This document shows positions 1 through 5,300 of a stretch of 5,300 bases of DNA, one piece after another. The stretch's first letter is position 1. Each line of letters opens with the position of its first letter. The notes under the pieces were generated by a model. The model was not told the origin of the DNA. It searched no databases and worked only from the letters and a program-made list of their open reading frames with translations. The stretch covers positions 5,412 through 10,711 of the forward strand of contig JAGWAW010000112.1 in NCBI GenBank assembly GCA_021296165.1, in the 5' to 3' direction. Position numbers and translations under genes: made by a program. This DNA is from Nitrosopumilaceae archaeon (GTDB lineage: Archaea; Thermoproteota; Nitrososphaeria; Nitrososphaerales; Nitrosopumilaceae).

Positions 1-731
1 GGCTGCGCAAGAAGGGACATGATATAAGCCGCTACAGGGCATACGAAATAATGAAGTCCGCGGGCCTGGTCACAGACTCTCCCGTAAAGTCCGGGTAGCA
101 AAAGTGGGTGAGATACGAGCGTACATACTCCAACGCCATGTGGCACACCGACTGGCACTCCATGAAGGACCCGCGCATGAAGGGGCTGAGCCTGATCACC
201 CATCTGGATGACGTTTCGGTGCGTTACGGGGGCCGCGCTATTCTAGGAGGCCACCTTGGAGAACGCGGTGGCCGCACGCCGGCATGCCATATGCGGGTTC
301 GGCGTGCCGGCCACCATCCTGTCGGATAACGGATCCTGCCTTGTGCGCAGGGGCGGCCGCAAGAAGCAGGCCGGTATCTGGACCCGACCATATTTGAGAG
401 CGAGCTGCTGACCCTCAACATAGGCCTGATCAACTCACGGCCGTACCACCCGCAGACCAACGGCAAGCTGGAGCGGTTCAACAAGAGCCTTGAGGACGAG
501 ATCTGGAACTACCCCGGTCTGGACGACTATATCGAATACCATAACACCGACCGGCTGCACTTCTCACTAGATATGGACAACTATGAGACGCCGTCAATGG
601 CATTCCGCAACAAGTGGGCCGACGAGGAGATAAGGATGCACAATCCGAACCGGATGGGGGGACATCAATCGCTGACGGACAAAACGAGGCGCGACATGAT
701 TCTCGGGTACTACATGTACCTAGACGGTTGA
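1..731 (+). pseudogene. decayed DDE (rve/IS3-IS481-like) transposase, 5' end outside window
   Basis: This is a broken integrase-core transposase that must be read by switching frames. Codons 3-95 give a helical segment (LRKKGHDISRY, then EIMKSAGLV) like the HTH region before rve domains. An in-frame TAG follows at 96-98, and the frame resumes with YERTYSNAMWHTDWH, whose Asp at 150-152 is the first catalytic residue. Near 219 the frame changes (TCG-G-TGC where Ser-Arg-Cys is expected, a likely 2-base loss). A second TAG lies at 244-246 (LF*EATLENAV). The frame then gives ATILSDNGSC with the second Asp at 325-327. A 1-base loss near 380 returns it to the first frame, which reads YHPQTNGKLERFNKSL with the catalytic Glu at 471-473 and runs to TGA at 729-731. 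The DDE residues survive but four lesions make it inactive. The D2-to-E spacing, 48 residues in the reconstruction, is longer than the usual 35 or so. The family call is firm; the exact IS family is not. Confidence 0.88.
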
Positions 732-735
732 AAAA
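731..735 (-). terminator. possible oligo-T terminator after the tautomerase gene
   Basis: Read on the minus strand, a run of five T (CTCTTTTTC) lies about 17 bases past the tautomerase stop. Archaeal RNA polymerase can terminate at short T-rich tracts without a hairpin. The run is short and overlaps the stop codon of the convergent transposase remnant, so this is only a weak candidate. Confidence 0.25.
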
Positions 736-751
736 GAGTGTCCGTGTGGAG

Positions 752-928
752 TCACAACTGTTTACCAGCACGGAAAAAGGAATCCTTGGACTTTTCGTCG
801 TATGTGACGATGACCTGCGTGTCGCGGACCTCGAGGTGCTCGACTGCGGCGGCAGTGACGGCCTCGGCGAACGCGCGTTTTTGCTCCGGGGAGTGGCCGA
901 CCTTCATCGACACTGTTATGGTGGGCAT
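752..928 (-). CDS. small tautomerase-family protein (4-oxalocrotonate tautomerase-like)
   Basis: This intact 58-codon frame begins MPTITVSMKVGHSPEQKRAF and ends FFRAGKQL before TGA. Known members of the 4-OT family are about 60-residue cytosolic proteins that form hexamers and use Pro1, exposed after Met removal, as general base in keto-enol tautomerisation. Seen here are Pro after the start Met, the SPEQKRAFAEAV helix corresponding to S-x-EQK in 4-OT, a VIVTYDE beta strand, and an aromatic-Gly tail (SFFRAGKQL). The length is normal. The two active-site Arg of classical 4-OT appear to be missing: position 11 (counting Pro as 1) is His, and the Arg39 equivalent aligns with Gln. The substrate is therefore probably different, and none can be named. 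The gene converges on the transposase remnant, with 20 bases between stop codons. TATA-like boxes lie upstream, and the nearer one would give a leaderless mRNA. No partner gene is adjacent. Confidence 0.82.
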   Translation of the reverse strand: MPTITVSMKVGHSPEQKRAFAEAVTAAAVEHLEVRDTQVIVTYDEKSKDSFFRAGKQL

Positions 929-950
929 TGGATGTGGTCGGGGTTAGTCT

Positions 951-958
951 GATATATC
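951..958 (-). promoter_or_regulatory. TATA-like box proximal to tautomerase gene
   Basis: The minus strand reads GATATATC centred about 27 bases before the tautomerase ATG at 928. Archaeal TATA boxes sit about 25-27 bases before the transcription start, so this box would place the start at or very near the ATG and give a leaderless mRNA. No convincing Shine-Dalgarno sequence precedes the ATG, which agrees with that reading. Confidence 0.4.
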
Positions 959-992
959 TGCGTCGATTGAGGCCGGGTTACGGCTATGGATA

Positions 993-1002
993 CAATTTTA
1001 TA
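993..1002 (-). promoter_or_regulatory. alternative TATA box (TATAAAATTG) upstream of tautomerase gene
   Basis: The minus strand reads TATAAAATTG, closer to the archaeal TATA consensus than the proximal box. Transcription would start near 972 and leave a leader of about 45 bases before the ATG. The sequence alone does not decide between this box and the one at 951-958. Confidence 0.35.
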
Positions 1003-1035
1003 GCTGATTCTATGAATTTAGTTCTTTACATCTCC

Positions 1036-1142
1036 TGTATCTAATTGGACAGTTCTAGGCATGTACCATGGTTTGGACAATGACAATCGCCCGGTTATTG
1101 TCCAATCTCTGGTACATGCGTGAAACTGTCCAATTAGATACA
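1036..1142. repeat. 107-bp near-perfect palindrome, foldback/MITE-like element
   Basis: Two arms mirror each other about position 1089 without any bulge. The paired blocks are TGTATCTAATTGGACAGTT (1036-1054) with 1124-1142, GCATGTACCA (1059-1068) with 1110-1119, and TTGGACAAT (1073-1081) with 1097-1105. They are separated by two 4-base blocks that mostly mismatch, and 15 bases form the loop (1082-1096). About 40 of 46 columns pair. The core TTGGACA occurs twice per arm, 28 bases apart. The outer block resembles an inverted sequence at 1631-1646, which suggests terminal repeats of a transposable element. No target-site duplication is evident. As RNA it would fold into one long rod-like hairpin. 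It lies behind the tautomerase promoter and is not part of any credible gene. A foldback element, a paired IS end, or a structured RNA are all possible. Confidence 0.85.
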
Positions 1143-1220
1143 TGGGGAAGGGGCGGTCACGACCGGCTAGAACTCTGTCCTAACCGTGCTCATCTGTCGG
1201 CCCAACTTCGGTCGTGCGGC

Positions 1221-1237
1221 GGCATGACTCTCATGCC
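1221..1237 (-). terminator. perfect 7-bp hairpin overlapping the transposase-remnant stop codon
   Basis: GGCATGA and TCATGCC pair perfectly around a 3-base loop (1228-1230). The TGA stop of the minus-strand remnant (1231-1233) lies inside the stem. It could be an old transcription end or translation-control hairpin of the IS. No T tract follows, so a terminator role is weakly supported. Confidence 0.25.
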
Positions 1238-1598
1238 ATATGTGGCACACACCTCTCCAGCTCACGGGCCATCGATTCGTCCCTCCACTTGTTGTACAGT
1301 GCCGCCTCGAGCCGTATCTCCTGGATGATGTTCTCCCACTTGGACATCACGTGTTCCCCGAATACGCGCTTGAATATCGAAAATGCCCCCTCGCCACGCC
1401 CATCCCGACCCTATGGGCGGCGGCCAGCATAATCAGCGTCTCCGAATATCGGTACGGGGCGCCCACATTTCCTTCGTTTGTGTGGTTGACCTCGCCCTCC
1501 CATTCGGGATTGTACTCTATGAACATGTCCGCCCCCCGTTTGACGTACTTTTCGTTGTCCGCCTTTGTCATGGAAATGTGGCCAAATGATGCGATCAT
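1231..1598 (-). pseudogene. internally deleted archaeal IS5-like transposase remnant
   Basis: From ATG at 1598 the frame reads MIASFGHISMTKADNEKY, then YVKRGADMFIEYNPEWEGEV, and GAPYRYSETLIMLAAAHRVG. This matches my memory of the N-terminal part of archaeal IS5-like transposases (YNxxLVxRGE, a GRPYxYPDSLI-like block, then LPYRQ-EG). That frame runs past the junction and stops at 1347. Changing frame near 1381-1390 gives AFSIFKRVFGEHVMSKWENI, then IQEIRLEAALYNKWRDES, ending at TGA 1231-1233. This resembles the C-terminal end of the same family (FSxFKRxFGE, KAxLYN). The DDE catalytic region that should separate these parts, well over 100 residues, is absent. An internal deletion that also shifted frame is therefore more likely than a single G lost from the poly-G run. 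The start could also be the Met at 1571. It is surely inactive. Confidence 0.7.
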
Positions 1599-1630
1599 TA
1601 TGTCTTTCGACCCGTACGGGCGACACTCAG

Positions 1631-1646
1631 GTACAATTAGGATACA
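1631..1646 (-). repeat. right terminal inverted repeat of the decayed IS
   Basis: On the minus strand this reads TGTATCCTAATTGTAC, an imperfect inverted copy of the outer palindrome arm at 1036-1050 (one inserted C, and T in place of G). It lies 33 bases before the remnant's ATG, a normal position for an IS end. The sequence match is clear; its role as a transposon end is inferred. Confidence 0.5.
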
Positions 1647-1649
1647 GAG

Positions 1650-1662
1650 TTTTGCGCGTACA
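1650..1662 (+). repeat. 13-bp direct repeat, copy 1 (TTTTGCGCGTACA)
   Basis: The identical 13-mer recurs at 1839-1851. This copy begins 3 bases outside the inferred IS end at 1646 and is followed by CGTTTA, compared with AAATGTTTA after copy 2. The two copies therefore remain partly alike beyond the exact match. It could be a regulatory site or a relic of promoter duplication. Confidence 0.55.
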
Positions 1663-1838
1663 CGTTTAGGCTCAGCACAAGTATCTGATGGCTTTCACTG
1701 GCATGTTTAGTATGATTTACATGAATTGAACATCATATGGCCAGATTATGCTCGATATATCCGTAAAATCTGTAAGACCAGTGCTGTAAAAACACTTTTT
1801 GTGCATTTTCTGGCATCACGCCTAGCATAAACGTACAC

Positions 1839-1851
1839 TTTTGCGCGTACA
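1839..1851 (+). promoter_or_regulatory. 13-bp direct repeat, copy 2, possible operator just upstream of TATA box
   Basis: This second exact copy of TTTTGCGCGTACA ends 5 bases before the TATA box at 1857-1865. That is where archaeal activators or the BRE/TFB contact would sit. The CAAAAT at its 3' edge is purine-rich as in a BRE. A chance 13-base identity within 240 bases is unlikely, but no known regulator motif is recognised. Confidence 0.4.
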
Positions 1852-1856
1852 AAATG

Positions 1857-1865
1857 TTTATAATA
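1857..1865 (+). promoter_or_regulatory. TATA box (TTTATAATA) of the solute-binding protein gene
   Basis: TTTATAATA is centred about 24 bases before ATG 1885, the standard archaeal TATA distance from a transcription start. The mRNA would begin at or within a few bases of the start codon, hence leaderless or nearly so. The purine-rich CAAAAT just upstream could act as BRE. Confidence 0.6.
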
Positions 1866-1884
1866 CGCCCTCCAAAGGGGTGTG

Positions 1885-4800
1885 ATGTTGCGTATGTTAA
1901 GCGGGTTGTGTGGCATGTTTATGGTCCTTGCGCTGGCTGCGGCAGTGTCGGTGGCGACATACGGTCCCGCCTACGCCCAGTCCGCTGACGAACCAGTTAC
2001 AGTTTACGTGGGCGTGCTGACCCCCGGCTCCGCAATTGAGGCGGCGGCCATAACCCAGTCGATACAAGACGTCAACGACATACTGGAGTTGACCGGAGCC
2101 GAGTGGCGCTTGGAGGCAGTATATCCTGATGGCAGCACCAGCCTTGCCGAGTTCATTGCCGAGTCTCAGGAGGATGGCGTCATGGCGTTTGTCGGGCCCG
2201 GGGATACGGTCAACCTTTTGCGGGCAAAGGAGGCTATCGCGAACACCGGCTACAACGCCGTATACGTGGGCTGCTGCGTGCCGGCCACTCACCATGACGT
2301 GCTGGGAAGCGACAACAACGTCTTTGTTTTGGCACCAGACGTGCTGGACCAAGCCGCCGCCGTTGCCGCGGCCATGGAGGCTGCCGGTATAGATTACGCC
2401 ATACCCGTGTACTCGGGGGATCTGCAGTCCAGTCACATGAGGGCGAGCATAGCGGCCCAGTTTGACGGCGTGATGGATTCGGGGGTGCTGGTTCCGCTTC
2501 ACACACTGGACTATTCTCCGGTGGTCTCTGTAGTGGCAGGCAAGGTCGAGTCGGCCAACGGCAAGGCCGCCGTCTTGGTTCTGGAGCCGGATGCCACCGG
2601 GGGCCTGATGGCGGCCGGATCCGCCTTGGCCGATGTCGCTTGGTTTGGGACGAGCTCCGCGTCGGGCCTGCCGAGTTTGGACGGCGCTGCGGCGGACTTT
2701 GCAGAGAGTGTGGGCTATGTGGTTCCCAAGTTTGGGTCCCTGCACGAGCCCCGCCTCATGGTAAACCTGCTCTACACCCAGGAGGCATGGAGCGCATACG
2801 AGGCGGTCCAGATTGCCGCCTATTCCCTGTCGAATCCGACAGCAGACTTTGTGCCATTCTTTGGCCGGTGGACACCCATGCCCGTCCAGGCGCCGCCGGT
2901 ATCTGACGCAGAGGCGCTCGCCACGGCGCTGCCCCTTTACGCTGCCGCGTACGGCGGTGGAACCGGCAGCGCCGAGATGAACGCGAACGGGGGACTGGCG
3001 TCTGCCTCGCACCTGCTGTATGGCATGGCAGACGGAACTTGGGTGAAAGAGGCAGTGTACAACCCGTCGGTAACCACCATCGTTGGCCGCACAACCAACG
3101 GACACTTGGGAGACTTTGTGTACCTGTTTGAGCCTACCCACAGGCTGCATGACGTCCATACCGTGGGCGCCCTCCTGCCGCTGAGCGGTTCGTTGGGGGG
3201 ACCCGCCGAGCAGCGTCTCACTGCGGCGCGGGTTGCAACCTCTGTCATAAACGAACTCAACGACGGCTACGGGAACGACTGGTACGTGGACCTGCTCATT
3301 GAGGATACCCAAACCGATCCCGACGTGGCCCTTGAGAAGCTAAAGAAGATGGACAGACTGGGAGTAAAGATGGTGGTGGGCCCCTCGTCAAGCGCCAGCG
3401 CCGCCGCCGTAAGGGAGTATGCCCACCAGAACGACATCGTACTGTTGAGCCCCTCCACCAGCCACGCCCTGTCCATACCCGGCGACAGCCTCTACCGTGT
3501 CAGCCCGCCCAGTATACACGAGGTGACCGTGTTGACGAATATGCTTGAGCGGGATGGCACAGAATATGTGGTTGCCATATACAGAGAGGACTTGTGGGGA
3601 GGCACCCTGGTAGAGGGCCTGCTGTCTGAGTTTGGCGGGACCATAAACACGGAGAACGGGTACAGTCCCGAGCTGGCCAACGAGGGCATACTGGACTACG
3701 AGAGGATTGCCGCCGACGTGGCCGAGGACGTCTTGGCTTTGGTGGAGGAGCATGGCGAGTCCACCGTTGCCGTAATGATGATAGGATTCGAGGAGTCGGC
3801 CGACATACTGGAGGCGGCCTCGCTCCATCCGGTACTGGGATCAGTGCAGTGGTATGGCAGCGCCGGCAACGCAAACCGCCTGGCCATTCCGGCCAACGAT
3901 GCGGCGCTCGCCTTTGCCGAGAGCGTGGACTTCAAGGGACCCATCCTGATGCTTGACGATGGCATTGCCGCCCAGGTCGCCGCCGAATACCTAATAGTAT
4001 TGCATATTGGCGAGCATTTAGACCCATACTCGTATGTCACGTATGATGCCGTGCTTACCGCCGGGTTCACCGTGGGTAACACGGCAGGGCTCCCCGCCTC
4101 GGAGGTGGGGCCGATACTGGGCCCTGCAATCGGCAACACTGTAAATTTCATTGCAGGGGACGGCGGACTCGACGAGAACGGGGATCTGGCGGGCGCCGAT
4201 TACGACATTTGGCAGATAAAGGACGGCAGGTGGCACAACATACTGGTTTACGACTCTGACAGGGAAAAGTTCCTTAGGGAAGTGACTGTGGGGGTGCCGA
4301 CGCCATTTTCAGGAATCCATGCCAACTCCTTCCCACAGCGCACGGCGGTTTATTGGTTGGCCGAGATTGTAACCAATGAGGTGCTTGCGAGGCAGGACGC
4401 GGACTGGCGGCTTGTCATGGAGTCTCAAGACACTGCCGGCGATCCCCAAAGAGCGCTACAGGTCGTAAAGTCCATGCACGAGAGGGGCATAAACCTGCTG
4501 CTGGGTCCCCCCGACACCGCCAGCCTTGAGGCTGTGCGTCAATATGTAGACGAAAACAACATGCTCGCCCTTAGCTGCTGCTCGACCGGAACGGACCTGG
4601 CCCTGCCCGACCGCATATTCAGACTGGCACCAGACGACACCAGGGAGGCAGAGGCGCTCAACGCGCTCTTTGAGGAGCACGCAACCGGACACCTGATAAC
4701 AGCATACAGGGATGACGCGTTCGGGTCCTCCCTGAACCGGGCGGTCACGGAGACCTTCGGAGGAAATGTAGTAGAGATACATCATAGGCTGCTGGATTAC

Positions 4801-5300
4801 GGTTCCCTGTCCGCCCAGATTGCGGGCGCCGTCCAAGCGGCAGGGGAGCGCGGCGAATCCGGCGTCGCCGTCCTCTTGATTGGGTACGGCGAGTCCGCTG
4901 ACATAATGGCTTCTGCGTCGGAACACCACATACTGGGGTCGGTGAAGTGGTATGGTACCTCGGGCGTCGCAAAGCAGCTTGCCGTAACCACGAACTTGGC
5001 CTCGGCCGCGTTCGCTGAAATGGTAAACTATGAGGCAACCCTCTTTGCAGAGCCGCCACCTGACCCGTTTGTAGTGGGGGGGCTGGCCAGTGTGCATTTT
5101 ATCCCTGACGCGTACACTTACGCCACATATGACGCGGTAGCACTGCTGGCTGCTGCCGTGGAGGCCGCCGGCAGCGACGATGCCGTGGCCATTGCCACGG
5201 TTTTGCCGCAGGTGGCAAGCCAGTATCCGGGAACCTTGGGCAGTTTGGCGCTCAACGCCAACGGCGACTTGGACCAATACGCCTATGACGTGTGGCACGT
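1885..5300 (+). CDS. secreted protein with three tandem periplasmic solute-binding (Peripla_BP_6-like) modules, 3' end outside window
   Basis: The frame is open for 1138 codons to the window edge. A stop lies in frame at 1861. ATG 1885 is chosen because a signal peptide follows and the TATA spacing fits; GTG 1882 or ATG 1894 are alternatives. Residues 1-31 form a signal peptide (MLALAAAVSVA-type core, FMVLALAAAVSVATYGPAYA) with cleavage likely at AYA|QS. Three type I periplasmic-binding modules follow: about 38-415 (VTVYVGVLTPG), 425-795 (HTVGALLPLSG) and 800 to beyond the end (EVTVGVPTPFSG). Shared landmarks are VGP/LGP loops, the YREDLWG (566) and YRDDAFG (941) blocks, WFG/WYG at W253, W656 and W1022, TYDAV, and LDENGD/LNANGD. 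The fold is that of branched-chain amino acid or amide-binding proteins and ANF receptors. Module 1 is the most divergent. The only cysteines beyond Cys9 are vicinal pairs 130-131 and 898-899. Known single-domain family members are about 350-420 residues, so this is a tandem fusion. No permease or ATPase is adjacent and the ligand is unknown. Any C-terminal anchor would lie outside the window. Confidence 0.93.
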   Translation, partial: MLRMLSGLCGMFMVLALAAAVSVATYGPAYAQSADEPVTVYVGVLTPGSAIEAAAITQSIQDVNDILELTGAEWRLEAVYPDGSTSLAEFIAESQEDGVMAFVGPGDTVNLLRAKEAIANTGYNAVYVGCCVPATHHDVLGSDNNVFVLAPDVLDQAAAVAAAMEAAGIDYAIPVYSGDLQSSHMRASIAAQFDGVMDSGVLVPLHTLDYSPVVSVVAGKVESANGKAAVLVLEPDATGGLMAAGSALADVAWFGTSSASGLPSLDGAAADFAESVGYVVPKFGSLHEPRLMVNLLYTQEAWSAYEAVQIAAYSLSNPTADFVPFFGRWTPMPVQAPPVSDAEALATALPLYAAAYGGGTGSAEMNANGGLASASHLLYGMADGTWVKEAVYNPSVTTIVGRTTNGHLGDFVYLFEPTHRLHDVHTVGALLPLSGSLGGPAEQRLTAARVATSVINELNDGYGNDWYVDLLIEDTQTDPDVALEKLKKMDRLGVKMVVGPSSSASAAAVREYAHQNDIVLLSPSTSHALSIPGDSLYRVSPPSIHEVTVLTNMLERDGTEYVVAIYREDLWGGTLVEGLLSEFGGTINTENGYSPELANEGILDYERIAADVAEDVLALVEEHGESTVAVMMIGFEESADILEAASLHPVLGSVQWYGSAGNANRLAIPANDAALAFAESVDFKGPILMLDDGIAAQVAAEYLIVLHIGEHLDPYSYVTYDAVLTAGFTVGNTAGLPASEVGPILGPAIGNTVNFIAGDGGLDENGDLAGADYDIWQIKDGRWHNILVYDSDREKFLREVTVGVPTPFSGIHANSFPQRTAVYWLAEIVTNEVLARQDADWRLVMESQDTAGDPQRALQVVKSMHERGINLLLGPPDTASLEAVRQYVDENNMLALSCCSTGTDLALPDRIFRLAPDDTREAEALNALFEEHATGHLITAYRDDAFGSSLNRAVTETFGGNVVEIHHRLLDYGSLSAQIAGAVQAAGERGESGVAVLLIGYGESADIMASASEHHILGSVKWYGTSGVAKQLAVTTNLASAAFAEMVNYEATLFAEPPPDPFVVGGLASVHFIPDAYTYATYDAVALLAAAVEAAGSDDAVAIATVLPQVASQYPGTLGSLALNANGDLDQYAYDVWH

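Larger units (their letters stand above)
1036..1646 (-). mobile_element. probable decayed insertion element bounded by inverted TGTATC-TAATTG ends
   Basis: The left end reads TGTATCTAATTGGAC from 1036. The right end, read inward on the minus strand from 1646, gives TGTATCCTAATTGTAC, which matches with one extra base and one substitution. Between them lie the palindrome and a minus-strand transposase remnant whose N terminus is close to the right end, as expected for an IS. The outer arm of the palindrome is thus either the true left end of this element or belongs to a small relative inserted beside it. No flanking duplication is visible next to 1035 or 1647, so the boundaries are inferred from the inverted match only. 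Confidence 0.5.

Noticed and set aside
614..952. 112-codon plus-strand frame
   Set aside because: It overlaps the transposase 3' end out of frame and then runs antisense to the tautomerase gene; both of those have real family similarity.
1158..1216. 8-base inverted repeat CACGACCG / CGGTCGTG (1158-1165, 1209-1216)
   Set aside because: It is short, widely spaced and within chance expectation for GC-rich DNA.
283..1242. 11-base match CATGCCATATG at 283-293 and 1232-1242
   Set aside because: An 11-base identity is expected by chance in 5.3 kb and the contexts are unrelated.
1240..1710. 156-codon plus-strand frame beginning MWHTPLQLTG
   Set aside because: It is antisense to the transposase remnant, whose minus-strand translation matches a known family.
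1780..1800. AGTG...CACT hairpin followed by T5 (terminator-like)
   Set aside because: The stem is only 4 bp and no upstream plus-strand gene needs a terminator there.
1897..3312. Long (471-codon) open frame on the minus strand
   Set aside because: It lies wholly antisense to the solute-binding protein gene and its translation has no recognisable domain. The plus-strand frame has a signal peptide and repeated homologous modules, so this is a codon-bias shadow.
4456..5298. 280-codon minus-strand open frame at the right end
   Set aside because: It is antisense to module 3 of the same gene and in the same relative frame as the other shadow; no protein features are seen.
1..5300. CRISPR array, tRNA or rRNA genes
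   Set aside because: No regularly spaced repeats, cloverleaf-like segments or rRNA-like blocks were seen by eye.

Overview
The window looks archaeal, most like the ammonia-oxidising marine Nitrososphaerota (Thaumarchaeota), possibly a GC-rich Cenarchaeum-type genome. The clues are a GC-rich gene that uses ATA for Ile and AGG for Arg heavily, TATA-box promoters about 25 bases before start codons with almost no room for a leader, and transposase types familiar from archaea. This assignment comes from sequence style and recall, not from a database comparison.

Left third (1-1646): a scar zone of decayed mobile DNA around one small intact gene. Positions 1-731 hold a DDE (rve-type) integrase/transposase broken by two in-frame TAG codons and two frame changes, with all three catalytic acidic residues still readable. 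Convergent to it is a 58-codon tautomerase-family gene (4-oxalocrotonate tautomerase-like) at 752-928 on the minus strand. Next comes a 107-bp near-palindrome (1036-1142) with a clean dyad axis at 1089. Beyond it is an internally deleted minus-strand transposase remnant (1231-1598), in which the N-terminal part is joined to the C-terminal part with the catalytic core missing. The outer arm of the palindrome matches an inverted copy at 1631-1646, so 1036-1646 can be read as one decayed insertion element, or as a foldback/MITE-like element beside one.

Promoter region (1647-1884): AT-richer and without a supportable gene. It holds a 13-bp direct repeat, whose second copy lies just before a good TATA box (1857-1865) serving the gene that follows.

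Right two thirds (1885-5300): one uninterrupted plus-strand frame of at least 1138 codons, still open at the window end. It encodes a secreted protein with a signal peptide followed by three tandem type I periplasmic-binding (branched-chain amino acid/amide-binding, Peripla_BP_6-like) modules starting near residues 38, 425 and 800. Its only cysteines after the signal peptide are two vicinal CC pairs at equivalent positions in modules 1 and 3. No ABC permease or ATPase gene is visible, so its partner and ligand are unknown. It probably acts outside the membrane as a multi-domain solute binder or sensor. Long minus-strand frames over this gene are shadows of its codon bias.
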